From Phoronis australis (Eukaryota > Phoronida > Phoronidae): a DNA stretch of 39,040 bases. The stretch spans positions 377,975 through 417,014 of the forward strand of contig NMRA01000161.1 of NCBI GenBank assembly GCA_002633005.1, given 5' to 3'. Below the pieces are notes generated by a model. The model made no database searches. It had not been told where the DNA came from and worked only from the letters and a program-made list of their open reading frames with translations. Shown here piece by piece: positions 12,312 through 24,537 of the stretch; the stretch's first letter is position 1; the number at the start of each line of letters is the position of its first letter. The translations under genes and the position numbers were made by a program.

Positions 12312-12465
12312 GAGGAACAAAACAGCCAACGCCGAAGTCAGCGATGTTTAATATGCGCTTTTTATGCAATGTAGCAAAAGGGTTAGTTTGCCAAATTTCC
12401 TTGTCTGCCTGCAACCACGTGTGTTGTTGACAGCGAGCTCATCAGACAAGTGGCTTCACGTCCAT
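12312..12465 (+). repeat. Duplicated block C, partial copy 3
   Basis: Matches about 1531-1700 and 6740-6900 (for example GATGTTTAATATGCGCTTTTTATG), then diverges into unrelated sequence. Confidence 0.65.
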
Positions 12466-15400
12466 TAAGTGCTTGTCCACGAGAGCACCAACCATCCAGC
12501 GGCAAGGTGAAGGTCAGCCGATTTTCACCAAATTTAACACATACGTAGTCCTGTGGGATCTATAAGCAGTGCTAAAATATTTCCCCAAAATATTACGTTC
12601 TGCCGGCGTTATAGGCTCAAACACATCGCACGGCTTCGCAGCCTTGTTTTCACGCTGTTTAAACATGACCAAATTTAACTGTTCATATTTTCCTTGAATA
12701 GAAGTTATTGAAATATTATTCACTTGGCGTTGTTAAGTGGGGCCTGTAGATTGTTACACATATGTCTTGAAAAAACGATTCCGATTTGCCACCCTCATAT
12801 AGTAGTTTTACTACACTCCTGCCTCGTTATGCCATTTTGAGGTTATGTTCAGTACACTGCTATACCAAATCTGCCCCCCTTGCTATGAGAATGAAACATG
12901 GTCAAAACGTTGACAAAACATGTTACTTGCATTGCATAAAATTAAATTTGTCAACCACTTTAGTAGTTATACATTTTGGCACCTCAAATCTACTAAAATG
13001 AGAAGTGTTCAAATTTCTGAGACCGTTGCGTGATTACCTAAAATCACATTGTCCTTAATGTTTTTCAATATTTTGCAACGAGTTTGTTCCTCCTGAATGT
13101 TTTGAAGGTTTTATTATTTACCACCTAGGACAACAGTAATCCTAGATAGCATACGTTGCTTCATTTTTTAAAAAGCTGATTATGTTCTCCCAAGTCAACA
13201 GGGTTATACATGAACTCGACAAATGTAGGCTGTTTTGGATTACAGTTGTTATGCTTCGCAATTTCCTCATGAGTACTTTTCTTCACACCTATTCAAGTCA
13301 GATTTTCTGTTGATCAAATGTTCATGCAATGCATTGTAATATCAAATGAATGATAAGTTTAGTGGCATGACCACAACTTTTAACACGACTTAAAACAAAA
13401 GGCCGCAGAAATTTTTCTGACGAAATACTGGGTTTGCAGTTTTCTAAAACCATTCGAATGACAAAAGAAACTTCACCACTGTCCATGGCAACTCGTCGCT
13501 TGTAAAACGCCCATCGGTCGTATCACTGTTTTCCTTTGTTGTGTTATTGTTGGATATAACAACACAGGTCTCTTGGATGTAGAACCTTGGGCGTACATCA
13601 GACCGTTGCCGATAAATACTTGTCATTATCTTTACTACAACAACGGGAATAATGACGATACCAATCTATGCGACCAGTTTCCCGTGGATGACCAGAAAAG
13701 GGGAATCTCAAAGTATTCACAAAAACTGATCATGCACCTCAGTAACTCTTACCGTGAACATGAATCCTTTCCATGGAACCTAAACATCCATTGTACAGTG
13801 TGTACGTGTATTGTGTTGTATTGCTTATGGTACGGGTTCAGATTACGTTGTATTAAGATATCAGCTCCCAACCCCGTAATATGTAATTTGAGTAAAATTT
13901 CTAGACAATGAAGTTTATAGATTCATTTTCTTTTAAATGAAGTGAAAACGTCAAATTCTGCACTGCTTGTTCAAAAGTAATCACACATCCAAAAAGTAAA
14001 AACCATGTTAGACGATTTTATTCCTTTTCTCATTTGAAAGTCTACTATATGTTTAAAATATTCCTTGTGAAAAGAAAGAAAACACCAACCAGAGATTTTT
14101 ATACTACAAAATATGTTTTCATAATACAATACAAATATAACTGTACAGTCAAAACTGCAAATGTTATGACTCTAATAAAAATGCCTTCTACACCTTTTCA
14201 GCACTCCAATTGTAACAGGACAGAGTCAACTGTCGCTGGAAACGTTGTATTTTTTTCTTCATCACAAACCTGAGGTAGTTGTAGGTACCACATCAATGTT
14301 CTTATCAAAAATAACTACCACGAAATGAAAAATTGGCTTGTCGGTTCCAATTAGACAGCATGTTTGCAATAAAATGGTCATGAAAAATGCTTTTGCAGCA
14401 TGGTATGCATTACAATTGTACTGCGATTACAGATACAAAATTACTCATTTAATCCATAAAATGGTCAGATCACCAAAAACCAAGGAGTCATCAGGGCTAA
14501 TGTGCCAACAGTTTTCAGTACTGCAACAAAAACGTATTTAAAGTGGACAAAAATCCTACTATCAAACATTTGATTTAGACAATTTACCATCATGAAATAG
14601 GTATTTTTTCCTGGTCACTTTTGAGCAATTTCAGAATTTCGAAAGAACTGGCAATATGCATTTGCTGAAGACCAGGCTCTACAAGATGGCTTGTCTATCA
14701 TTGTGTTGTTTTATGCACAAAGCATGGTCTCAAAGAATAGCAAACTGCCAATTCCCTGCAATTCCAGAAATAACTTCTTATCTGCATAAGGAACAAATTG
14801 AGAAAAGTTTACAGAGGTAAATGGTCTAAATCAAAACTTTACCTCCTGGAAGGAATGTGGTTTTACAACCCAGGCTGAAAGATAAGTGAACAAAACCAGG
14901 GGCTCAACTGTCAGTAATAAATACTCATTTTCAAACAAACATCTATAATGGTGAATAAAATGCGTAAACATGAATTCAGATCAGTTTCGCAAATTCAAGG
15001 AAACTAAACAGCACAGTGGTCGTGAATCACGAAACAAAAGTCTTAATGTGTTGGCCACACTGAGAAATCTTATCAGACCAAAACATCCAGTGGCTAAACA
15101 AAAAGAATAATGTACCCATTACCATGTGGCTGTACCAACATAATCCACCTGCCCAGGATCATGATCGGTGGCTGGATAAAAATTCAATACAGGTACATTT
15201 AGATTTGTCCTGTTCACACCTCAGTTTTGGTGCAAACAAAGCCTACAACAATGCACAAGCATACTTCCCTACACAGGTGTGCTGACATAGTAGTACCACC
15301 ACCGGATTTAGCAGATCCGCCAGAGCATTTACAGGTCCAGCCACTGCACTGTTTCCTCCCTTTGAATTTTTACAATGCTACATCCTTAACAATCTAAAAG

Positions 15401-17847
15401 CTTAGATTGTCTCTTTCCAATGCATAATCCACTTCCTCTGTCATATCTCTTACACCCAACTGTCCCAGTTTCCCTACAGTTGCTCAGAGTGGCCTATCTC
15501 GACAAATTACTTTGGGCCTGATGTGGTATAACCAGTAATCTTTGGCAAATACTTTTTTCCCGACTCGTTGCTCATATCTTCTGGGAGGAGACTTTTGGCA
15601 CATTAAATGTAAAAATTATTGTGTCAGCGTTCACTATGAAATGCATGAGTTGCACATTACATCTCTCTTCATAACATTGAAACATAAAACAGCTTACCGA
15701 TTTTAAGCAATTACGAAATTTCTTACAGATTTTTTTCAAGCACTTACTCTTACTGTTTATGTCCATAGGCTCCAAATCTAATTCGCTTTCTTTTGACCCA
15801 CTTTGAAATTCCTTACATGTAAGTCGGTCTGTTTTGTCTGGCAGCTTCTGCATATTCCTTGAAATTCGTAGTTATAATATTCAGTCAGCTGTTTTGGAAA
15901 TATCCTTTGTCGCCTGTTCACAGTCATAGGCTATAGGGATCAACCAAATAAAAACAACGGAGCCTTAATAGAGGTGGTTACTCTAATGTGCTTGAGTAGC
16001 AGCCACTGTATACTATATGTAAATGTATTTACTAAGCAATTTCTAGCAAAACCATCTAAAATCCCCAATGCAACCGTACAAAATCTCCCCACCCTAGTTC
16101 ACTACAATCCTGGTTTTTTACATCACAGAACAGTAAATGGCAGCTGATATGACCCAAAAATGAGCCCACCGTCACGATGAGCACAAAAATAACCATTTTA
16201 AAATAACAGATTTCTATAATTTCTGTTTTTATAATCCATTGCATACATAGCATACACTATCTTTCCTGCACAAGTATGATAAATATTGTGCAACCCTCAC
16301 AACAGTCACTGATTTTTTGTTGGTTTACCCTGTAATTCAGAAATACACGGATTTTTTTAAGTGGTTAACAGATCAATTGTCCATTGAGGGCCTCAAGTCA
16401 ACGCAATAATTTGGGGGACGTATGGGTCATGTCAAAATCCCTGTCTTTTTATTCCAATTTTGGGAGGGTGCATTTTGATGTGCTACTTTGCCTTCTCCCA
16501 GAGCGATGAGTGATTGAGCAAAACTGTAAACTGCACATTAGGCATATATCAGTTCCAGTTTTTGAGTTCCGTTCCATTTTCAGCCTAATCATCTTTGTAA
16601 GCTTCTTTAGTTGCAAAATCACAACTTAATATCGACGTAATTTTTTGAAATGCAGAATATTTTTGACGGATTTGGCATGTTTAATTAACTTCATATTCAA
16701 TCACAGAAATTCAATGGCGGACATAACATATTCTCTAGTCTCTAAAAGTAGGTAATGGGCAGAAGTCATGTAAAATGTTTAAACACATATGGTGGCAATC
16801 ACGGTGCGTCAATAAAAGTATTTTTTACATGAATTACGTGCTCCTAAAAATATTCCTCAGGGTCTGACGCTGAAGTTTGGTGATTACTACTTGAGCTCAA
16901 CATTGACTCAATGTCTTTGGTCATTTTTCAAACTTCTGTCGGATTTTCCCTCTTGTGTGCAGTGGATATACTCAATGTCTTTAGCGACGCCAAAAGATAG
17001 GGTTGTGACGACGATTCAGGCAATTGAATTTACTACGGAAGATAGTCTAGCTCCTGCTGCACACCTGCCTCCGAGGCAGACCGGCTACTTCTCAGGAGGA
17101 CACATTTCACCTCATTCACATCCCCTCCTTTTTAAGGTTCGCAAATGTCTCGCCATATAATTGTGCATTTCCCAAGAGATTTTAAAGTTGTTTCTCTCGG
17201 CAATTTGTAAAAATACCATATTTGATGCGACTGTCAGTGCAAGATAAATCGATAAATTCGCAAACCTGCACTTTAGATCAGCCATCATTCAACTAACGCA
17301 TATTGTATGCTTTACTTTGGTATTCATTGAGTTGGATGAACAAATCTACTATAATTTCATTTTTTAATTTTAACTGATTGTATCCATATAATTAATGAGA
17401 AACATTTAAGCAATCCATTTCTTTTAATTGTTGTAATATGCCATGGTATTTAATGCGTAGAAACGACGCACAACTAGTGACAGGTTCAACACGACAAATA
17501 AACATAAGTGCGATCTGAAAATAGTGAAATTCAGATGCCTATTACCAAGCTTACCTGAAGGGCTGACATTTTTTCTATTAATTTCAAGGGATAGGAGTCA
17601 ACTACATGCCCATTTTATTATTTTAAGTTTTCTCGGGGTGGGGGGCAGTGAAAAATGACTCATTTCGCATCAAGAAATTGCCTCATCCCCCCAGAAGCTT
17701 TCATTTCATAAACCAGCCAAACTCTGTGGTGTCATACTTCACCCAATTTCTCTTATCCCTAATGTGATTTATTAGACTGAACATAGTTCTGAATGGCTGA
17801 CCCCCCACCTTGCCGCTTGTTGGCTGTACATTGATTACTGATTTTAG
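12466..17847. other. Long intron sequence without recognised exons on the plus strand
   Basis: About 5.4 kb with no plus-strand exon that I can support. Open frames near 13573-13911 and 16891-17160 have no recognisable domain, and I found no convincing splice pairs that keep them in phase. Two minus-strand segments near 15.2-15.9 kb might be exons of an unrelated nested gene or element and are listed separately. Confidence 0.5.
15698..15853 (-). other. Possible minus-strand coding exon, unrecognised
   Basis: An ATG at 15853 opens 52 codons (MQKLPDKTDRLTCKEFQ..., then acidic ELDLEPMD and a Lys/Cys-rich end) that meet a strong donor, GTAAGC, at 15697. The composition looks more protein-like than nearby frames. 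No family is recognised, and an upstream in-frame stop means it would have to be a first coding exon. A second minus-strand open segment, 15348-15220, begins after an AG acceptor in the matching phase and is Cys/Gly-rich (CSGWTCKCSGGSAKSGGG). Both may be chance. Confidence 0.15.
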
Positions 17848-17916
17848 GAACGACTACTTATCCCCAAGCAACAGCGTCGTATGAATGCACCACTCAAACT
17901 CCGTGGACCAACGACG
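17848..17916 (+). CDS. Ser/Thr-rich linker exon 2
   Basis: Acceptor GATTTTAG and donor G|GTAAGA; 69 bases, phase 1-1. It encodes TTTYPQATASYECTTQTPW then TND. It has one Cys (in Y-E-C) where the other copies have Tyr; an odd cysteine in a stalk could allow an intermolecular disulfide. It is homologous to the exons at 9737 and 18838, including both flanks, and sits about 1 kb before linker exon 3, so these two look like a more local tandem duplication. Confidence 0.78.
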
Positions 17917-18837
17917 GTAAGATTTTGCTCTAAGAAAATTACAACGCCTCCATATCAATTCTAAAAGTACTTGCATATAAATTTTGTTAGCCAAAAATCA
18001 CCCACATTTTCCCGTAATAATGGCAGGATGGAAGTCAAATTCACAGTCAGAGTGATCATTCTTCATGACCAAAAATACGATAATTAGGAATTAGTATGTA
18101 AAGTGGCTAAGTCATTCTTTAATGAAAAGTTATTCATTAACAATGTTGATCGCTAATTGCCTTTCACTTTGTTGTTAACAGAATTCGCCGTCGTGACGGG
18201 TAAATAAGATCTCTCGCTGATTACTTTTGTCTTGTAGTGTACGTAAATCGCTTTAACTAGCTTAGAACCTTGCTTGTGACGATCTTCATTTACGTGAAGC
18301 TATTATTATTAACTATCAACTTTTGATTTTGTTCTGAATAACAAACTGAAACAAGAGACAACTCCATCTCTCATTTAATCAAGTGTTCAGTAGCAATTTG
18401 TTATCAAATCAGAAAACGCAGACGCTTAGGCAGTGTTTTGCAAGAAATATTTTTTAACAACAGCCCATGAGATTACGCTGAAATTGAATCTCGTCACCTG
18501 AAACGCCAGACCGGAGTTTCATAGGCCCAATTGTCTCACGAATTTCAAAACCTAGTATTAAGCATGTTTTCGTGAGATACATGTATCACCATGCTTAAAA
18601 ATGAAGCTCGTGAGAAGCTACGTCGCTTTATTTGCTAAAATCTTGAGTAAACTGTAAACAAGTCAGATTTGCGCACGTTTACCCCTTGTCAGTTATGCCA
18701 ACGGGCGCTTTTGAGCCCAGAACAGTAACAATATCTTCGAAAACGACGCAGTTGAGTAAGTTTAAACCGACTAGAAGAAATTCCTCCCATTGAGCAATCA
18801 CTCTACATTGTACATGTACATTGATTACTGATTTTAG

Positions 18838-18906
18838 GAACGACTGATAACCGCAACGCAAGAACGTCGTATGAATACACCACTGAAACTCCATGGACCA
18901 ACGACG
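18838..18906 (+). CDS. Ser/Thr-rich linker exon 3
   Basis: Acceptor GATTTTAG and donor G|GTAAGA; 69 bases, phase 1-1. It encodes TTDNRNARTSYEYTTETPW then TND, more charged than the other two copies. It joins in phase to the first ZP exon (G|GC). All three copies keep splice sites and frame while diverging freely in sequence, as expected of a stalk whose length matters more than its residues. Confidence 0.78.
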
Positions 18907-20500
18907 GTAAGATTTTGCTCTGAGAAGATTTCAACGCCTAAATATAAATTCTAAAAGTACTGGCATAAAACTATTGTAATGAACGATGATCCAGAGTTTC
19001 TGTCATGATGGCAGGGTGGAAGACAAATTCACCCTCAGAGTAGTCATTCCTCGTGACCTAAAATACTGAAAATATGAATAAGAAAATGTAAGCAACGTAG
19101 CTAAGTCATTCTTTATACATTATCCACTTTGATGGCTACTTACTTTTCATTTCGCTGTTAACAAAATTAGCTGTCGTGACGGGTAAACAAGATATTGTCT
19201 GATTACTTACGTCTTTTAGTGTATGAAAATCGCTTTAACTAGATTAGAGCCGTGCTTGTGAAGATGTACATTTACGAGCAGTTATTTTTAAATTTGTAGT
19301 TTCATCATTTGATTTTGTTCTGAATAACAAACTGAAACAAGAGGCAAGACCATCTGTCATTTAATCAAGTGTTCAGTAGCGATTCGTAATCAAATCAGAA
19401 AACACGCAGAATCCACCAGAACTGTAGGTTTTCATATTTGATAAATTACCCTCTGGATAAATGAGTGCGTTGCTGTATCAACAATCTGCGAACCTCACTT
19501 TAATTAGCAGTCTACGATCTCTGTCATTCTAATTGCAGTATACTGAAACGTTTTCACGATGATTCTTTAGAAGTCCGACTACATCGAATGCCATCAACGC
19601 TACATGTATATAGGACCTTATAGACTTGACGGTGTATTAAGCCAAAAATCTATACAAAACTATGGATTTTAACTCAGTAAAAGTATATATTTACTGAAAG
19701 TTGAAAGCCAGTAGAATTAGACTCTTGGCATTGTAGTAATCTCCTATTAATTGAGTCATGTGGCCGTGACTTTTAGTAACATTTGCCAAAAAGGAAAGCA
19801 GCATCGATAGAAATTAATACCGAGGTATCAATAACATCACAGAATCTTCAATGTGAATGTTCAATAAAAAACCTAAAAATCTGTTTTCCAGTTTTTAAAT
19901 TGTCGTTTCATTTTTTCTTCACACTACTTTCAATTTTTTTCATAAAAGTCTTTGGTAGGTCTTCTTGTACGTTTGGAACTTTTTAAACCATTCCTAACAA
20001 CGTTTTGGAAAAAATGCAACAAGCCTGGTATCTGAATCCGATCAACACATACAAACTACTACTTGTTCGTTTAAGTGTTAAACATAAAATTGTGCTGAGT
20101 TAACCCTGCCAATCTTCACAAGTTTGGAGCAAGTTTTAAAGTTTCCTACAACGTCTGCTCAACCAGCAAGTTTAAGTAGGTGAGATACAAGTCAAAAAGG
20201 AGTCCAAACAGGCGTACTTCAAAACATAAACGTTTGTGTTAAATAATGCGTGTAGTCGCTTAGTTATTGTATCAGTAGAAAACAGAAACAACTTTGGAGG
20301 GCAAATCTCTCGGGTTTTGTGCCATTTACATTATCCCAATCCTAGTCACACCTAGTGAATTGTAGATGACGATGATTGTTGTTTACCACGTATCGTATTT
20401 AGCACTAACCACATCTGATTCTGTCGCCGCAATATCGGAAAACATTGTTGGTGTTATCTCAACATCATTGCTATCTCTGATTTTTTTCATTTTTTTCTAG
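18907..20500. repeat. Intron before ZP: linker flank copy 3 and shortened block A
   Basis: 18907-19747 matches the flank after linker exon 1, and 19748-20085 matches the start of block A with an internal deletion of roughly 220 bases relative to copy 1, so that no 81-bp exon copy is present here. The remainder to 20500 is unique intron ending in a strong pyrimidine tract. Confidence 0.65.
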
Positions 20501-20688
20501 GCGTCAACATTACCAACGTTCGATGTAACTCCAGTTACTTGGAAATTGAAGTAACAGCTTCCGATGGTTTCCCTTCTCATCTACTTGCTAATGCAACACT
20601 CGCAAATGCTTCTTGCGGCCCAGACATCGTCGGACCTAGAACGGCCGTTCTTAAATCGAAATTGGATGCTTGCTCTACACGTCGAGTT
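20501..20688 (+). CDS. ZP domain exon 1 (ZP-N start)
   Basis: The acceptor TTTTTTCTAG is strong; the donor is GTT|GTGAGT. Phase 1 in, phase 0 out. It encodes VNITNVRCNSSYLEIEVTAS, then ATLANASCGPDIVGP, ending in LDACSTRRV. Cysteines at residues 8, 38 and 57 of the exon fit the first three of the ZP-N subdomain, with C-S-T standing for the usual C-G-T. N-glycosylation sequons include NSS, NAT and NAS. ZP modules polymerise extracellular proteins into filaments or matrices. Continuing past the donor would meet a stop within three codons, which supports the splice. Confidence 0.92.
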
Positions 20689-21672
20689 GTGAGTCTTTGA
20701 ACTGTCTAACGCATGTTACAATCGTTGTTGATATTAGAGATTTTCTGCTTCACAATCAACGCCAACGTGAATGTGCGTCACTGGAGGTCACAACGCCAGA
20801 ATAGGGATTCGGGTGCGAGAAATGGGTGGCAACCAGGGAGACGGGGTCAAAGCTACTGTACAGCCGGGACGACATTATCACATGAACATGCCTACGGTGA
20901 AGACAATCAGTATGACCTGTCATTTATTCTGATAACAAAAGGGATTTTGAGCAAAAAGCAGAATAAAGCCTTGTGCTTAATTTATTAATTCTTTGAATAA
21001 AATTATTTGGTATCAAATGTTTCTTCCCAATTGCTTTCGTGAAATATTGCCAAAAATGAATGAGATATTTTGGTACATGAGTCGCTCATTGCCACCCGGT
21101 TAAAGTGGCTTTTCTTAAAAAATGCAATTTGACGTGGGTGTGTAACACAGGTTATCTCTGAACCATTCAACACATGCATTAAGTTACACCGTTTCCTAAG
21201 TAACGTTGAACCAGACGTGCGCGGGCCCGTCTGATAAGCCCATTTCACTGATCACTTGGAAGCATTTTTATGCTTCATTAATATACAATTAAAACCGAGG
21301 AGCTAGAGACCTGACTCAGGGTTCTGGCAGTGCACCCCAGTTGGACTCGAACCCATGACCTTGAGTAAAGCAAGCTGCCCTTATCCCTCTAGGTCAGACT
21401 GTCTCATCTACAGTTGGGTTAGCATAAGCACTAATTTATCGAGCGTTCCTACATGTAACTGAGTTGCAACCAGCGTTAATCAGCTTTCTGGAAGCAGAGG
21501 GATAAAATCTTCTTTAAACGATAGAATTATACCACTAGACACAGTTAAAACCCTTAAAACTTGGTGATGACGCAATGCTTCATCCTATCGTCTATTTGTG
21601 CTCTGGTGACTTGCTGTACATGTATGTCTCGTGAAATTCACCCTCACCCACATCACCAACTTTGTTCTGCAG
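20689..21672. other. Intron within the ZP domain, with SINE
   Basis: A 984-base intron. An open frame at 20713-20988 does not carry ZP cysteines in register and is bypassed by the clean 20688/21673 junction. A tRNA-derived SINE lies at 21210-21409 on the minus strand. Confidence 0.7.
21210..21409 (-). mobile_element. tRNA-derived SINE, copy 1
   Basis: On the minus strand the head carries an A-box-like TGACCTAGAGGGATAAGG and a B box GGGTTCGAGTCC. The tail runs through TCTAGCTCCTCGGTTTTAA and GAAGCATAAAAATGCTTCCA to GCGCACGTCTGG. The same layout recurs on the plus strand at 35093-35298, over the whole length of about 200 bases. The head is not a functional tRNA. It sits in an intron of the SRCR-ZP gene. 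Confidence 0.75.
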
Positions 21673-22070
21673 GAGACAAGCCTCGCCATATCCTACTACA
21701 ACGAGCTGCGAATCCTTCAACCAGATGTCACTGGTCGTGTTGTCAATCGAAATAAAAACATAAAGATTCCATTTGTTTGCATCCTGCCACGTAACGCCCA
21801 AGGTTCCAGCTCCTATAGACTTGGTGACGAATCCAGTACTGCACCCGTTGTTGGACATGGAGAGTATACGTTGGAGCTCGATTTCTTCACAGATTCCTTA
21901 TACCGACAACGCGTCTACTCATTCCCCTTTTACATTAAAGTCGATGATCCCCTCTATGTTTTGTTACAACTCGTGTCCACAGACAAGGCGCTGAAGATTT
22001 CCCCGGGATCCTGTTGGGCTACCCCAGAAGAGAAATCCAACAACACGATGTATTATTTAATTCGCAACAG
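21673..22070 (+). CDS. ZP domain exon 2
   Basis: Acceptor TTCTGCAG and donor AACAG|GTAACC; phase 0 in, phase 2 out; 132 whole codons. It starts ETSLAISYYNELRILQ, the typical ZP segment after the third cysteine (x-I-x-Y-x-N-E-L), and contains IPFVCILPRN (fourth ZP-N cysteine, residue 36), the ZP-N/ZP-C linker, and then VYSFPFYIKVDDPLYVLLQL and ISPGSCWATPEE (first ZP-C cysteine, residue 114). The last part is the ZP-C signature where a surface protein lists its polymerisation core. The frame is open throughout. Confidence 0.95.
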
Positions 22071-23354
22071 GTAACCATGAGAACTAAATCCCGTGATACA
22101 ATGTAAACGTGAATACACTAAAGCAACAATAATAGCGCTTTCCATGCCAAGCTACGAACTTTTGATTTTGACCAAGTTAGTGCCGCTACAAAATTGGTTA
22201 ATTTGAAACTTTGTTCCTTGCTCAGAGAATTGGTCTAGCAAAGAAGTGTCAGTTTGTTATTTCGCGAGTCTTTTGCAGAGGCTATGTTCGATTAATTAGA
22301 AGACACGCCTTAACTCGTCAACTTTTGGAGCCTAATTAGAAGCCTACCACTGGCAATCGGACCCATTTTGTCTAAAAAATAATTAGGGGCTAATTTCACA
22401 AAATTAAGTGTTCTAAATCAAACCATGTTTTGTTACGACAGGTTCATAGTGGCTTCCAAATGTAAAGATTCTTAAAGATATCCTCTGGTAATTTTCAAGT
22501 CCATTAATCGTGGAATGGGGTCAACTTGACGATTTCATGGAAATACAGGAGAAACCATCATATTCATCGTTAAGTCGATCTATAATTCGCTACACAAAAG
22601 TGACAGGACATTTGTTGGTGTAACTTAGTTGTCGATTGCAGAAAGAAATCGATTGCCACACACGCACACGTTTAGTTCCAGTGGCAGTACCATGATTAAA
22701 TTTTGGTCGATTCAAATCCACAAAATGAGCTATCACAATGCACTGTAACGGTTTTCTAAGTCGCATCATTTGATCTTTTTAAAACAATTAGAAACATTTT
22801 GTTTGTACCTCAAACGAAAGCAGAACTTTTGAAGATCAATTCCAATCCGTGTTACCGAGGACACAGAATCTGAAATTTCTGCACGAATGCGGTCATTCAT
22901 TTCAAAGAAGTGATGACATTTTTCAAGGCCCAGCATGACCTTAAAGAGTCAAGAAGTTAAGAACTATATGTTTTGTGAAGTGAGAAGAACGTGGCATTTG
23001 TTGGAGCAAAGTTCTGTAGCATACACAGCCACCTTGTGCCGCCGCCGCTGCTGCTGCTACACTTAAGCTGTCTTCTTGCTTTACGGGATAAGTCAACGCC
23101 ACTTGACACATTTGTCAATTTCTCTGTGTTTGCGCATTGACTCCGAATGGCTAACATGCAGCGAAACGATATTGCCGCTATATCATGACAATTATTGCGT
23201 TTACACAATGCAAGGTACGGTATAAAGGAATTGACGAGCATAGTACTAAGCATTTTTGGTGTGGGAAACCACACTAAATTTTCAAAGTAAGGTTTCAACC
23301 ATTTCATTCTCTGTCGGTCTGTCAAATTTCAGCCATTGTTCAAACTATCAACAG
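22071..23354. other. Intron within the ZP domain
   Basis: About 1.3 kb. A minus-strand open frame at 22957-23325 ends near a short CGCCGCCGCTGCTGCTGCT run and shows no recognisable domain. No further exon is seen. Confidence 0.7.
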
Positions 23355-23608
23355 GTGCCCAGTTGACCCCACAGTTGCGATAGACCTCGTGAACAATGAC
23401 CTCAATCAGTACAGATTCAGTCTTCGGTCGTTTGAGTTCGTCGGACGGGGAGCCCAGGTGTACATCCATTGCAACGCCTACGTTTGCGATATCCAAGATA
23501 ACAGCTATTCATGCCAGAGAGGTTGTGCGCAGAGAACGAAACGTGCTACTGACTTAAAAGATTCAATCGATGTCGCTCTGGGTCCTTTGATAATAAAGAG
23601 ACCAAAGG
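23355..23608 (+). CDS. ZP domain exon 3 with cleavage motif
   Basis: Acceptor TCAACAG and donor G|GTAAGC; phase 2 in, phase 1 out. It encodes CPVDPTVAIDLVNND, then FSLRSFEFVGRGAQVYIHCN and AYVCDIQDNSYSCQRGCAQR. Cysteines at residues 1, 39, 44, 53 and 57 complete a ten-cysteine ZP module (four in ZP-N, six in ZP-C). R-T-K-R directly after the last cysteine matches the proprotein-convertase site that releases many ZP proteins and frees them to polymerise. A run of K/R (IIKRPKG) follows before the tail exon. Confidence 0.95.
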
Positions 23609-23990
23609 GTAAGCTGTCAACCGAACACCGACATCTTAAGAGAACGTATTAATTTCGTTTTGTATAAATCACTGTCTCGGGTTCTTTTCCTATTTCTTGC
23701 GAACTACTTTTTTGCTTGGCCGTTCTGAAAAAGGGGTCGCGAATGAATTATGATTCTAAATTACGGGTGTGCAGATACAAGGCGCTGGGACTGATCTGAT
23801 GCTTTAACCAATAATGCCCGTTTTTCCAAAACCAGAAACCTCTTTCAACTCAGTGAAGATCATGCAATTGAGAACAAATTTATCACTAAACAGGTCTATC
23901 AGTACAGTATGAGCAAATGGCGAATGTAATGCAGCTTTACTCGACTCTGATTTCGTTCTGAAATTGAGTTTTTCTATTGCGTATTTCCAG

Positions 23991-24082
23991 ACGAGAACCC
24001 TACCAGCAGCGGTGCAGCACATACTCTTCAAGCTCTAGTTTGGGCAACTGCCGTGGTCTGGGTTCTTCTTCCTGGCGTCTGA
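23991..24082 (+). CDS. C-terminal hydrophobic tail exon and stop
   Basis: Acceptor GTATTTCCAG; completes the split codon in phase 1 and ends at TGA 24080-24082. It encodes DENPTSSGAAHTLQ then ALVWATAVVWVLLPGV. The hydrophobic run ends at the stop, with no basic cytoplasmic tail, and is preceded by small residues (SSGAA). This fits a GPI-attachment signal better than a classic transmembrane anchor, although a short membrane anchor is possible. Its place after the cleavage motif matches the external hydrophobic patch usual in ZP precursors. Confidence 0.88.
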
Positions 24083-24537
24083 GGAGAATTACAGCCACCC
24101 CAATGAATGATGCGACGCTGTGTTTTGTATTTGTTTTTTAGGCTTTTTCCATCGCTTTTAAAGTGTTACAATATTTAATGCAGGGCTTGGAATTTCCTTC
24201 CTTTTAGATGATTTCCTCATTTTTGTTTTCGATTTCTTATTATATCATCATGTTGACATTATTCATACAAAAAAGTTTCTTGTAGTTAAATTTGATAACA
24301 CAAAAATATTTCTATTACATAACCCTATTGATATGTAGAACGATACACCACCAGGAAAGTTTCCTCATTTTGCCATGGTTCATTCCAAGCCCTGTTAATG
24401 GCTATATCTGCATCGTAGTGATCGTAAGTTATTCATAGCATTTATGTTTTGAATTATATATAGCACTACCGAGTTTGTAGAATGAGAAGCTAAAAGCTCC
24501 GTACCTTGCAAGGGAAATGTCAGTAAGTTTGCATGTA

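Noticed and set aside
12048-12329. Minus-strand 93-codon frame
   Set aside because: The matching region of block A copy 1 has stops in this frame, so it is not conserved between copies.
13573-13911. 112-codon plus-strand frame
   Set aside because: No recognisable domain, no phase-1 splice pair, and overlap with an equally open minus-strand frame.
16891-17160. 89-codon plus-strand frame with proline-rich end
   Set aside because: No domain or supporting splice sites. The sequence contains a short internal direct repeat that could explain the composition.
20713-20988. Open frame directly after the first ZP exon
   Set aside because: It lacks ZP cysteines in register, and the 20688/21673 junction restores the standard ZP sequence without it.
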